Shown here one piece after another: positions 1 through 5,413 of a stretch of 5,575 bases of DNA; the stretch's first letter is position 1, and each line of letters begins with the position of its first letter. Below the pieces are notes generated by a model. It saw only the letters and a list, made by a program, of their open reading frames with translations. It had not been told where the DNA came from and made no database searches. Source of the DNA: JAABYT01 sp964194585 (GTDB taxonomy: Bacteria > Pseudomonadota > Gammaproteobacteria > HK1); NCBI GenBank assembly GCA_964194585.1, contig CAXMNG010000279.1, positions 1 through 5,575 of the forward strand, read 5' to 3'. A program made the position numbers and the translations under genes.

Positions 1-482
1 TGGTCTCCAGCACGGTTGACTCCAAGCGCCGCTGGCAAATCGTCATTCGACCGAATCGCTCGCTGACCCGGCGGCAGCTGCAGCTGGTCTTCGTGGCCAT
101 CGCGGCTTTCTGTTTGGGTATCGCCAGTGTCTTCGCCGTGCTCGGAATGTGGCCTGTTCTGCCTTTTGCCGGCGCCGAAGTGATCACCGTCGGTATCGGA
201 TTCTACCTGTCCGCCATGGGTGGCCGGGAAATAGAAGTCGTTTCGGTGGACAGAGACAAAGTCTCCGTGGAGAAGGGCCGCCGGCACGTTCGCCAGCGAT
301 GGGAACTGCAACGGGCCTGGGCGCAGATTCGTCTGTTGCCGCCGCGCATTCGGTGGTACCCGACACCACTCGTGATACGCTCGCACGGCAGAGAGGTGGA
401 GCTCGGCGGTTTTCTGAACGACGATGAGCGCCAGCATCTGGCTGGTGAGTTGCAACAGGCAATCGACGGTGTTGACAAGTAA
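1..482 (+). CDS. DUF2244 family integral membrane protein (5' end just outside the window)
   Basis: The reading frame is open from the first base to a TAA at 480-482. Bases 1-2 are TG in this frame, so the initiator (NTG) probably begins one base before the window. That would give a protein of about 160 residues, a usual size for the DUF2244 family as I recall it. Counting from that start, the N-terminus is basic and has the family-like RPNRSLT motif (residues 17-23). Two hydrophobic segments follow (about 28-50 and 53-74), then a soluble C-terminal part rich in Arg and Trp with alternating beta-like character. A GTG at 93 is a poor start because it would remove the RPNRSL motif. Members are often encoded just before cytochrome c oxidase subunit II, as here, but their biochemical role is unknown to me. 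A part in oxidase assembly or membrane organisation is only guilt by association. No lesion is visible, so the gene may still be functional although the oxidase genes after it are broken. Confidence 0.82.
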   Translation, partial: VSSTVDSKRRWQIVIRPNRSLTRRQLQLVFVAIAAFCLGIASVFAVLGMWPVLPFAGAEVITVGIGFYLSAMGGREIEVVSVDRDKVSVEKGRRHVRQRWELQRAWAQIRLLPPRIRWYPTPLVIRSHGREVELGGFLNDDERQHLAGELQQAIDGVDK

Positions 483-513
483 CTCCGCGGATCACCGGCC
501 CGACGAGTCCAGG

Positions 514-540
514 GCAGGGATTGTTCCTGACAATCCCTGC
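514..540. repeat. Perfect 11-bp inverted repeat, 5-base loop
   Basis: The arms GCAGGGATTGT (514-524) and ACAATCCCTGC (530-540) are exact reverse complements around the loop TCCTG. It begins 32 bases after the DUF2244 stop codon, a position where a terminator could sit. However, no T-tract follows (the next bases are ATTCCCGCC), so a canonical intrinsic terminator is unlikely. It overlaps the 15-base direct repeat unit at 500-514, which suggests it belongs to the repeat mosaic. Confidence 0.8.
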
Positions 541-551
541 ATTCCCGCCAT

Positions 552-601
552 TGCACATGGACGTGCAGGTGCCGCGAAGCACATGGAGTGTGCGAGAGCG
601 G
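552..601. repeat. Double-hairpin repeat, copy 1
   Basis: The first hairpin has arms TGCAC (552-556) and GTGCA (563-567) around the loop ATGGAC. After a short linker, the second is a two-tier hairpin. Its outer stem is CCGC (572-575) with GCGG (598-601). The internal loop is GAA opposite GAGA. The inner stem is GCACA (579-583) with TGTGC (589-593), closed by a 5-base loop. A diverged second copy lies at 4275-4321, with identical loop 1, the same TGCCGCGA linker and the same GAGAGCGG end, but with compensated changes in the stems. Function is unknown. Confidence 0.75.
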
Positions 602-617
602 TCGTCCATGGCAGTCA

Positions 618-655
618 GATGGACGAGGTAGGGCGAAGCAGGACGCCCGAGCCGA
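618..655. repeat. 38-bp direct repeat with internal hairpin, unit 1
   Basis: This unit is identical to 666-703, giving a period of 48 bases. Inside it GGGCG (631-635) can pair with CGCCC (644-648) around an 8-base loop. The tetranucleotide GTAG (628-631) sits at the foot of the hairpin. GTAG next to a short palindrome is a hallmark of classic REP elements, but four bases are weak evidence. The start of the unit also supplies the right arm (619-625) of the hairpin whose left arm is 603-609. Confidence 0.85.
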
Positions 656-665
656 CGAGTCCAGG

Positions 666-703
666 GATGGACGAGGTAGGGCGAAGCAGGACGCCCGAGC
701 CGA
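666..703. repeat. 38-bp direct repeat with internal hairpin, unit 2
   Basis: This is an exact copy of 618-655. Its hairpin arms are at 679-683 and 692-696. The two units are separated by a 10-base spacer, part of the second CCGACGAGTCCAGGG element (652-666). The unit ends 33 bases before the coxB start. With only two units and this short spacing, it is not a CRISPR array. Confidence 0.85.
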
Positions 704-736
704 GCCGGCCGAGAGAAATTGAGAAGACCGTGAGCC

Positions 737-1567
737 TTGCTTTCGATTCTTAGACGCGCCGCCGCCGGCCTGACGGCCCTCGCCATGACACTGGCTGGCG
801 GCAACGCCTTTGCGGCCTGGAACGAGCTCAATCTTCCGGTAGGCGTCACCCCCATCAGCCGCGCTGTCTACGACCTGCACATGCTGATGCTGTGGATCTG
901 CGTGATCATCGGCATCATCGTCTTCGGTGCCATGTTTGTCTCCATCCTGCTGCATCGCAAAGCTGCCGGCCACGCGCCGGCGCAGTTTCACCACAGCACC
1001 CTCGCCGAGATCTTGTGGACGGTCATCCCCATCGTGATCCTGGTGGGTTTTGCCGTCCCGGCAACCAGGACCCTCATCGACATGGAGGACACCAGCGAGG
1101 CCGATCTGACGCTCAAGGTCACCGGCTATCAGTGGCTGTGGAAGTACGAATACGTCGAGGATGGCGTCAGCTTCTACAGCAGCCTCGCGCCGAGCAGCCG
1201 CTCCGCTATCTACGCCGATCCCTGGAAGGTCGACAATTACCTGCTGGAGGTGGATAACGCCGTGGTGTTGCCGGTTGGCAGGAAGGTTCGCATCCTGCTG
1301 ACCGCCGATGACGTCATCCACGCCTGGTGAGTGCCGGCGCTGGGCATGAAGAAAGACGCGATACCGGGATTCGTCAACGAAATCTGGGCCATTATCGAGG
1401 AGCCGGGGACCTACCGCGGCCAGTGCGCGGAGCTCTGCGGCAAGGATCACGGCTTCATGCCCATCGTCGTCGAAGCCAAGTCCGAAGCCGAGTACAAGCA
1501 GTGGGTTGCGGCATTCAAGGCCGAGCAGCAGACGCAGCTGGCCGCCACCACTACCCCAAGCCAGTAA
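737..1567 (+). pseudogene. coxB: Cytochrome c oxidase subunit II (CuA subunit), interrupted by in-frame TGA
   Basis: Subunit II takes electrons from cytochrome c through its periplasmic CuA centre and passes them to subunit I. One frame runs 276 codons from a TTG at 737 to the TAA at 1565-1567, with a TGA at codon 198 (1328-1330). The TTG is chosen because an in-frame TGA at 731-733 excludes earlier starts and a GAGAAG lies 10 bases upstream. The next ATG (785) would cut into the signal peptide. Visible parts are a signal peptide (residues 1 to about 26), two membrane helices (about 43-65 and 85-107), the aromatic patch YQWLWKYEY (about 132-140) and the first CuA ligand His in DDVIHAW just before the stop. 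After the stop the same frame continues with VPALGMKKDAIPGFVNE and the CuA motif CAELCGKDHGFM. The family reads HAWW-VPA here, so TGA replaces the second Trp (TGG to TGA). A truncated product would lack both Cys and the second His and Met ligands. The gene looks inactivated unless the stop is a sequencing error or is read through. Confidence 0.88.
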
Positions 1568-1578
1568 CTATCACTACC

Positions 1579-1582
1579 GGAG
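1579..1582 (+). promoter_or_regulatory. Ribosome binding site of coxA
   Basis: GGAG (within GGAGAG) lies 9 bases before the ATG at 1592, a good Shine-Dalgarno match at the right distance. It fixes the coxA start. The coxB-coxA gap is only 24 bases, consistent with one operon. Confidence 0.65.
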
Positions 1583-1591
1583 AGCCGCCTG

Positions 1592-1746
1592 ATGAGCAGC
1601 GACATCACCGCCAACGACACCCACCACGCTCACGACGAGCATCACGACCACGGTCCACCTTCCGGGTTACTGCGCTGGGTGTTCACCACCAACCACAAGG
1701 ACATCGGCACCCTCTACCTGCTTTTTGCCCTGGTGATGTTTTTAGT
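1592..1746 (+). pseudogene. coxA: Cytochrome c oxidase subunit I, N-terminal fragment (cut by IS)
   Basis: Starting at ATG 1592, this encodes the first 51 residues of subunit I, the heme a / heme a3-CuB catalytic subunit. The N-terminus is His-rich (six His in residues 11-20) and is followed by GLLRWVFTTNHKDIGTLYLL. TTNHKDIGTLY is a near-invariant subunit I motif leading into transmembrane helix I. The frame breaks at 1747, where the insertion sequence begins. Translation would run seven more codons into the element and stop at TGA 1766-1768. Joining base 1746 to base 3671 restores an uninterrupted frame (VMFLVGGALAMGIR), so both halves derive from a single gene. Confidence 0.92.
1741..1746. 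repeat. Target site duplication, left copy (TTTAGT)
   Basis: TTTAGT immediately precedes the left inverted repeat of the IS and recurs directly after the right one at 3665-3670. Six bases fits the duplication size I recall for the IS1634 family (5-6 bp). The next base (C) also matches, so a 7-bp reading with the IS one base shorter on the left is possible. Confidence 0.85.
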
Positions 1747-1756
1747 CCGAAGTTCC
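1747..1756. repeat. IS left terminal inverted repeat
   Basis: CCGAAGTTCC is the exact reverse complement of 3655-3664 and marks the outer left end of the element, where it breaks the coxA frame. Confidence 0.85.
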
Positions 1757-1882
1757 CCGTCGATCTGAGCGCCGAATCAAGCTAACCCATTGTTTTCCAA
1801 TCACTACGGGTGCAAAGTGTGTTGCCATGTATCCGTGATGTAATGGTTGTTATTAATGGGCTGATATGGTGTACACGTTCCC

Positions 1883-3613
1883 ATGTATATCGAAATCGTG
1901 CCAAACCGCAACTCCCGCCCCGCGATTCTCCTGCGCGAAGGCTGGCGTGAGGGCAAACGGGTACGCAAGCGCACCCTCGCCAACCTCACCGACTGGCCAT
2001 CGACCAAGCTCGAAGCCCTTCGAAGGGTGCTGAGGAACGAGCCGCTAGTGCGCCCCGATGAGGCTTTTCGCATCGAGCGCTCACGACCCCATGGCCACAT
2101 CGAGGCGGTGCTCGAGTGCACTCGCCGCCTCGGCCTCGAGCGCCTGCTCAGCGCCAAGCGCTGTCGCGAGCGCGACCTGGTGCTGGCAATGGTCATCGAA
2201 CGCCTCGTGCACCCGGCCTCGAAGCTGGCCACCACGCGCCTATGGCACACCACCACCCTGGCCGAGGAGTTGGCACTGGGTAATGCCGACGAGGATGAGT
2301 TGTATGGGGCGATGGATTGGTTGGTCGAGCGCCAGGCGCGCATTGAGAAAAAACTCGCGGCGCGCCACCTGCGCGAGGGAGCGCAGGTGCTCTACGACGT
2401 GACCAGCAGCTACTACGAGGGACATACCTGTGCCTTGATGCAGCGTGGTTACAACCGCGACGGTAAGCGCGGCAAACCGATCGTCGTCTACGGCGTGTTG
2501 GCCGATGTCGAGGGGCGTCCGATCGTGCTCGAGGTGTATCCAGGCAATAGCGGTGATCCGAGCACGGTTCCGGCGCAGGTCGAGAAGCTTCGCCACCGCT
2601 TCGGCCTCGAGCAGGTGGTCTTGGTCGGTGATCGGGGGATGCTCACGCAGACCCAGATCGCGCACTTCGAACGCCATCCGGGGCTCGGCTGGATCTCGGC
2701 GCTACGCAGCGAAGCGGTTCGCGAGCTGGTCGAGGGCGGTGCGCTGCAGCTCTCGTTGTTCGACGCGCAAAACCTCGCCGAACTGATCTCACCGGCCTTC
2801 CCCGGCGAACGCCTGGTGGCTTGCTTCAATCCATTGCTGGCCGAGCGGCGAGGGCGCAAGCGCGAGGAGCTACTGCAGGCGACAGACAAGGCGTTGGAGA
2901 AAATCGTGCGTGAAGTGGCACGGCGTACCAAGACCCCGTTGAAGGCCGCCGAGATTGGCAAGAAAGTGGGCCGTGTCATCAACCGCTTCAAGATGGGCAA
3001 ACACTTCGAAACCGTCATCGAGGACGGTGCGTTCCGCTATGCGCGGCGCGAGCAGACGATTGAACGCGAGACACAGCTCGACGGCATTGTCGTCATCCGT
3101 ACCAGCGAGCCGGCCGAACGCCTGTCTGCCGAGGACACGGTGCGCAGTTACAAAAAGCTCAGCCGTGTCGAGCGCGTGTTTCGTTGCTTGAAGGGCATCG
3201 ATGTGTTGGTGCGCCCGATCCGTCACCGCGAGGAGCGCCGGGTCAAAGCGCACATCTTCCTGTGCGTGCTCGCCTACTACGTCGAGTGGCACATGCGGAA
3301 GGCGCTCGCGCCGCTACTGTTCGACGATGAGGCGCTCGATGAGCAGCGCTGGCGTCGTGACCCAGTCCTACCCGCCAAACCCTCGGCGTCGGCGCTGAAG
3401 AAAAAGACGCGCCGCAAGACCACCGACGGCCACGTAGTGCATAGCTTCGATACCTTGCTGGCTGAGTTGGCAACCCGCTGCCGCCACCAGTGCCGATTGA
3501 AGTCCGACCCGAACGGACCTTCATTCCAGCAACTCACCGAGGCCACCGTGCTCCAGCAACGGGCTTTGCAGCTGTTGAAGATGTTCCCAGTGGCGGGAAC
3601 TCCCACTTCCTGA
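1883..3613 (+). CDS. IS1634 family DDE transposase
   Basis: This 576-residue protein is intact, at the upper end of usual IS4-group transposase length. It catalyses cut-and-paste or similar DNA strand transfer of its own element. The first 60 or so residues (MYIEIVPNRNSRPAILLREG, then basic) have the N-terminal look of IS1634-type transposases. The RNase H-like DDE core is visible. A first Asp lies in LYDVTSSYYEG (D172) and a second in VVLVGDRGM (D250). The catalytic Glu is in YKKLSRVERVFRCLKG (E430), which follows the IS4-group signature Y-x2-L-x3-E-x6-K. A long insertion between the second D and the E is typical of IS4-like enzymes. The C-terminus (about residues 495-545) is Lys/Arg-rich. 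The ATG at 1883 is supported by the family-like N-terminus, but no clear Shine-Dalgarno precedes it, which suggests weak translation, as is common for transposases. No frameshift or internal stop is seen, so the enzyme is probably active. Confidence 0.92.
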   Translation: MYIEIVPNRNSRPAILLREGWREGKRVRKRTLANLTDWPSTKLEALRRVLRNEPLVRPDEAFRIERSRPHGHIEAVLECTRRLGLERLLSAKRCRERDLVLAMVIERLVHPASKLATTRLWHTTTLAEELALGNADEDELYGAMDWLVERQARIEKKLAARHLREGAQVLYDVTSSYYEGHTCALMQRGYNRDGKRGKPIVVYGVLADVEGRPIVLEVYPGNSGDPSTVPAQVEKLRHRFGLEQVVLVGDRGMLTQTQIAHFERHPGLGWISALRSEAVRELVEGGALQLSLFDAQNLAELISPAFPGERLVACFNPLLAERRGRKREELLQATDKALEKIVREVARRTKTPLKAAEIGKKVGRVINRFKMGKHFETVIEDGAFRYARREQTIERETQLDGIVVIRTSEPAERLSAEDTVRSYKKLSRVERVFRCLKGIDVLVRPIRHREERRVKAHIFLCVLAYYVEWHMRKALAPLLFDDEALDEQRWRRDPVLPAKPSASALKKKTRRKTTDGHVVHSFDTLLAELATRCRHQCRLKSDPNGPSFQQLTEATVLQQRALQLLKMFPVAGTPTS

Positions 3614-3654
3614 TATTCCTTGCTAATTCAATGCGTTTCCGACGAATCGCTCAA

Positions 3655-3664
3655 GGAACTTCGG
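3655..3664. repeat. IS right terminal inverted repeat
   Basis: GGAACTTCGG pairs with 1747-1756 and ends directly before the right TTTAGT copy. The transposase stop lies 41 bases before it. Confidence 0.85.
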
Positions 3665-3670
3665 TTTAGT
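3665..3670. repeat. Target site duplication, right copy (TTTAGT)
   Basis: This is the second copy of 1741-1746. The coxA frame resumes straight after it at 3671. Confidence 0.85.
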
Positions 3671-4190
3671 CGGCGGCGCCCTGGCGATGGGCATTCGCCT
3701 GGAGCTCTTCCAGCCGGGCCTGCAGTTCGTCAATCCCGATTTTTTCAACCAACTCACCACCATGCACGCGCTGATCATGGTGTTCGGTGCCATCATGCCG
3801 GCCTTCGTCGGCTTTGCGAACTGGATGGTACCGATGATAGTGGGCGCGCCGGACATGGCGCTGCCGCGCATGAACAACTGGAGCTTCTGGATTCTACGGT
3901 TCGCCTTCACGCTGGTGATTTCCACCTTCTTCATGGAAGGCGGTGCACCCGCCGCCGGCTGGACCATGTATCCACCATTGGTGCTTCAGGGCGCCGGCAA
4001 CGTGCCCTTCATGATTTTCGCCGTCCACCTGCTGGGCATGTCGTCGATCATGGGCGCCATCAACATCATCGTCACCATCGTCAACATGCGCGCCCCCGGC
4101 ATGACGCTGCTGAAGATGCCGCTGTTCGTGTGGACCTGGTTCATCACCGCCTTCCTGCTGGTGGCCGCCATGCCGGTGTTCGCGGGCGCC
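3671..4190 (+). pseudogene. coxA: Cytochrome c oxidase subunit I, middle fragment, truncated at 4190
   Basis: This continues the coxA frame after the IS and encodes residues 52-225 of the rejoined protein. Recognisable subunit I motifs are GALAMGIRLELFQPG, NQLTTMHALIMVFG (His about 84, the helix II heme a ligand), ANWMVPMIVGAPDMALPRMNNW, MEGGAPAAGWTMYPPL, SSIMGAINIIVTIVNMRAPG and MPLFVWTWFITAFLLVAAMPVFAGA. Homology stops after FAGA at about 4190, where the family continues VTMMLTDR and then helix VI with HPEVY. More than half of a subunit I of about 530 residues is missing. That includes the CuB ligands, the Tyr-His crosslink, the heme a3 His and the second heme a His. The frame runs on into 28 foreign codons of an IS91-type transposase remnant and stops at TGA 4272-4274. 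An isolated start at ATG 3687 would give 195 residues but no functional oxidase. The LRFAF stretch has Arg where relatives I recall have Pro, possibly a decay substitution. Confidence 0.9.
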
Positions 4191-4968
4191 ACAAGCGAGG
4201 AGTCGGATGTTGCCGCGCTTGAGCGCATGGTGGCAACGCGGGTGCTGCGCCTGTTCGAGCGCCGCGGTGTGTGACGTGCATGGACGCACGAATGCCGCGA
4301 GTGCAGGATGCACGAGAGCGGCCTCTCGGGCGAGGCGGCGCGCGAGATGGCGAGCTGGGGGCACAATTCAGGGTTCTCACTCGATGCCAGTGTTCGGATC
4401 GAGGCGAAGGACCGAGCCGGACTCGAGCGGCTGCTGAGGTATTGTGCCCGCCCGGTGTTCGCAAGCCAACGCCTATCGTGGGCGCGCGAGGGCGAGAAGC
4501 TGCTCTACCAACTGCCAAAGCCCCGTGCCGACGGCCAGAGCGTGCTCGTCACCGCTCACGCGGGACGACCCCTGCCCGGCGCGCTCGAGCCACCGAGCCC
4601 ACGTCCCGCTCCTCGCCCATCGACAACTGCCGACGAACCGACCAGGCGCTCCCCGGCCAGCTATCTTTGGGTAGCGCTGCTGGCGCGCATCTCGGCAATT
4701 GCTCCTGCATCCCTGCAGTCGTATGATTGCTTCCCCCCTCGTGTGTCCTCGGTGCGGACACGAGATGGTGCTCCTCGCCTTCCTCACCGAGCCGGCCTCG
4801 GTGAAACCCATTCTCGACCATCTCGGGCCGCCCACCGAGCCTCCGCGGGTCGCACCAGCGCGCGGGCCGCCCGAGCAATCATTCGACTTCGACCAGCGCC
4901 CGCGCCACGACCCCAGTGCACCGGAGCCGATGCCGGAGTACGAACTCGACCAACGCGTGAGCTGGTAG
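4191..4968 (+). pseudogene. IS91-type (Y2) transposase, C-terminal remnant, frameshifted
   Basis: The C-terminal half of an IS91-family transposase (Pfam 'putative transposase', Y2 type) is spread over two frames. The first (same phase as the coxA fragment) reads ALERMVATRVLRLFERRGV up to a TGA at 4272-4274. It resumes with LSGEAAREMASW, GFSLDASVRIEAKDRAGL and RLLRYCARP, then KLLYQLPKPRADGQSVLV to about 4550. Between about 4550 and 4640 the conserved His-rich LAPN-like region is scrambled. YLWVALLARI (about 4660-4690) is still recognisable in that frame. The phase then changes, and from about 4729 the other frame reads SPLVCPRCGHEMVLLAFLTEP, a zinc-knuckle CxxC, through to DQRVSW and a TAG at 4966-4968, a typical family C-terminus. 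The catalytic Tyr and HUH domain (N-terminal) are absent, so it is inactive. A hairpin repeat of about 51 bp interrupts it at 4272-4322. The left boundary coincides with the end of coxA homology. IS91-type elements make no target duplication, so the ends cannot be fixed from the sequence alone. Confidence 0.8.
4272..4322. repeat. Double-hairpin repeat, copy 2, inserted in the IS91 remnant
   Basis: Hairpin 1 has arms CGTGC (4275-4279) and GCACG (4286-4290) around the loop ATGGAC. Hairpin 2 has outer stem CCGC (4295-4298) with GCGG (4318-4321), an internal loop of GA opposite GAGA, and an inner stem GTGCA (4301-4305) with TGCAC (4309-4313) around GGA. Layout, loop 1, linker and tail match 552-601, but the stems differ by paired changes. 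Removing the 51 bases 4272-4322 joins RLFERRGV to LSGEAAREMASW in frame, the continuous sequence expected of the transposase. The segment therefore looks inserted. It also carries the TGA that ends the upstream frame. Confidence 0.7.
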
Positions 4969-5330
4969 TCGACGACACACCGCTGCCCGAACCTGCCCTG
5001 GCCTCGAGTGCCGCCGCTCTCGACGCTGCAACCACCACCCTTGTGCCCGAACAGGCTCCGCGGCCCAATTTCACCTTTCCGAAGACGGTTTGCGCCCCGC
5101 TTCACACGCGCAACCCACATCCGACCGCGAACCGATTCTCCTCGCGTCACCATTCGTCCGCCCGAAACCCCTCCAAATCTCTATTGAAAACGCTATCCTT
5201 ATCCTTTTACTCACAATGAGTTACGCTATCTCTCCGTCAGATCCTACTCGCAGGTTTCCGCGTAGACCCACAAACATTATGGAAATTAAGTAGGCAATAT
5301 AGGGGCGTTGGATTTCCTAGCATCTTGCGG
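4969..5330. other. Gene-free stretch: probable IS91 3' flank, then AT-richer spacer
   Basis: No credible gene lies between the end of the transposase remnant and the promoter sites before the next oxidase gene. To about 5160 the DNA is GC-rich, like the remnant, and may be the non-coding 3' end of the same element. A frame open across it to 5219 is a low-complexity shadow. From about 5160 the sequence becomes clearly richer in A and T (for example around 5175-5215 and 5270-5305), so a junction may lie near there. No tRNA, terminator with T-tract or strong repeat was found. Confidence 0.5.
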
Positions 5331-5336
5331 TATAAA
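5308..5336 (+). promoter_or_regulatory. Candidate sigma-70 promoter upstream of the second oxidase gene
   Basis: TTGGAT (5308-5313), a 17-base spacer and TATAAA (5331-5336) form a good sigma-70-like match in AT-rich DNA. Transcription would start near 5343 and give a leader of about 70 bases before the ATG at 5414. It could also serve a GTG at 5348 in the same frame. This is a motif match only. Confidence 0.4.
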
Positions 5337-5377
5337 GCAATTGGCAAGTGAAGAAGGCCAACACCGCCCAAAACAGT

Positions 5378-5407
5378 TTGTTTAGGTTCGAAGCCGTAGC
5401 TTATAAT
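5378..5407 (+). promoter_or_regulatory. Candidate promoter with consensus TATAAT directly before the ATG
   Basis: TTGTTT (5378-5383), an 18-base spacer and a perfect TATAAT (5402-5407) are present. The expected start of transcription falls at about 5413-5415, on the ATG itself, which would make a leaderless mRNA. The upstream candidate at 5308-5336 is the alternative. Confidence 0.4.
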
Positions 5408-5413
5408 CAAGAA

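Larger units (their letters stand above)
500..703. repeat. Mosaic of structured intergenic repeats upstream of coxB
   Basis: The 254-bp gap between the DUF2244 gene and coxB holds no gene. It is filled with short inverted and direct repeats, listed in part as separate entries. In order they are: a 15-base unit CCGACGAGTCCAGGG at 500-514, repeated at 652-666; a perfect hairpin at 514-540; a double hairpin at 552-601; a hairpin with 7-bp arms at 603-609 and 619-625; and two 38-bp direct repeats at 618-655 and 666-703, each with its own hairpin. The motif ATGGAC recurs at 557, 619 and 667, and its complement GTCCAT lies at 604-609, so several alternative pairings are possible. If DUF2244 and coxB were co-transcribed, this would form a heavily folded leader before coxB. 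The density of dyads resembles REP/BIME-type intergenic repeats. I cannot name a catalogued family. Confidence 0.8.
1747..3664 (+). mobile_element. Complete IS1634-type insertion sequence in coxA, 1918 bp
   Basis: The element is bounded by the perfect 10-bp inverted repeats CCGAAGTTCC (1747-1756) and GGAACTTCGG (3655-3664) and flanked by TTTAGT duplications. It carries one long transposase gene (1883-3613) in the same orientation as coxA. It leaves 136 bp of non-coding sequence on the left and 51 bp on the right. Length, single-gene layout and transposase type fit the IS1634 family of DDE elements. Intact ends, duplication and transposase point to a recent insertion that may still be mobile. 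Beyond the first 10 bases the two ends match poorly, so longer imperfect inverted repeats are not evident. I see no convincing promoter in the left 136 bp. Confidence 0.9.

Noticed and set aside
514..540. Rho-independent terminator after the DUF2244 gene
   Set aside because: The stem is strong but no T-tract follows, and the element overlaps a dispersed repeat unit.
618..703. CRISPR-like direct repeats
   Set aside because: There are only two units, with a 10-base spacer that is itself part of another repeat, and no cas genes.
730..753. GTG at 730 as the coxB start
   Set aside because: That frame hits a TAG after seven codons. The signal peptide and subunit II homology are in the frame of the TTG at 737.
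1328..1330. Alternative genetic code or selenocysteine reading of TGA
   Set aside because: The neighbouring transposase ends naturally at a TGA. The family residue here is Trp, not Cys or Sec. A GC-rich genome with TGA reassigned would be expected to show more internal TGAs.
203..1450. Long minus-strand open frame of 415 codons over DUF2244, the repeats and coxB
   Set aside because: It lies antisense to well-conserved genes, crosses the repeat mosaic and has low-complexity composition. It is a shadow typical of GC-rich DNA.
1331..1567. A separate 78-codon gene starting at GTG 1331
   Set aside because: It is the same-frame continuation of coxB beyond the TGA and has no ribosome binding site of its own. 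It is the CuA half of the broken gene.
1822..1856. Promoter for the transposase (TTGCCA with TATTAA)
   Set aside because: The spacing of 23 bases is too long, and no better-placed -10 was found.
4308..5219. 303-codon + frame that could be called a hypothetical protein
   Set aside because: Its first part is the IS91-type transposase frame and the rest is out of phase with it (Pro/Arg/Ala-rich noise), while the true C-terminus continues in another frame to 4968. It starts inside the inserted repeat.
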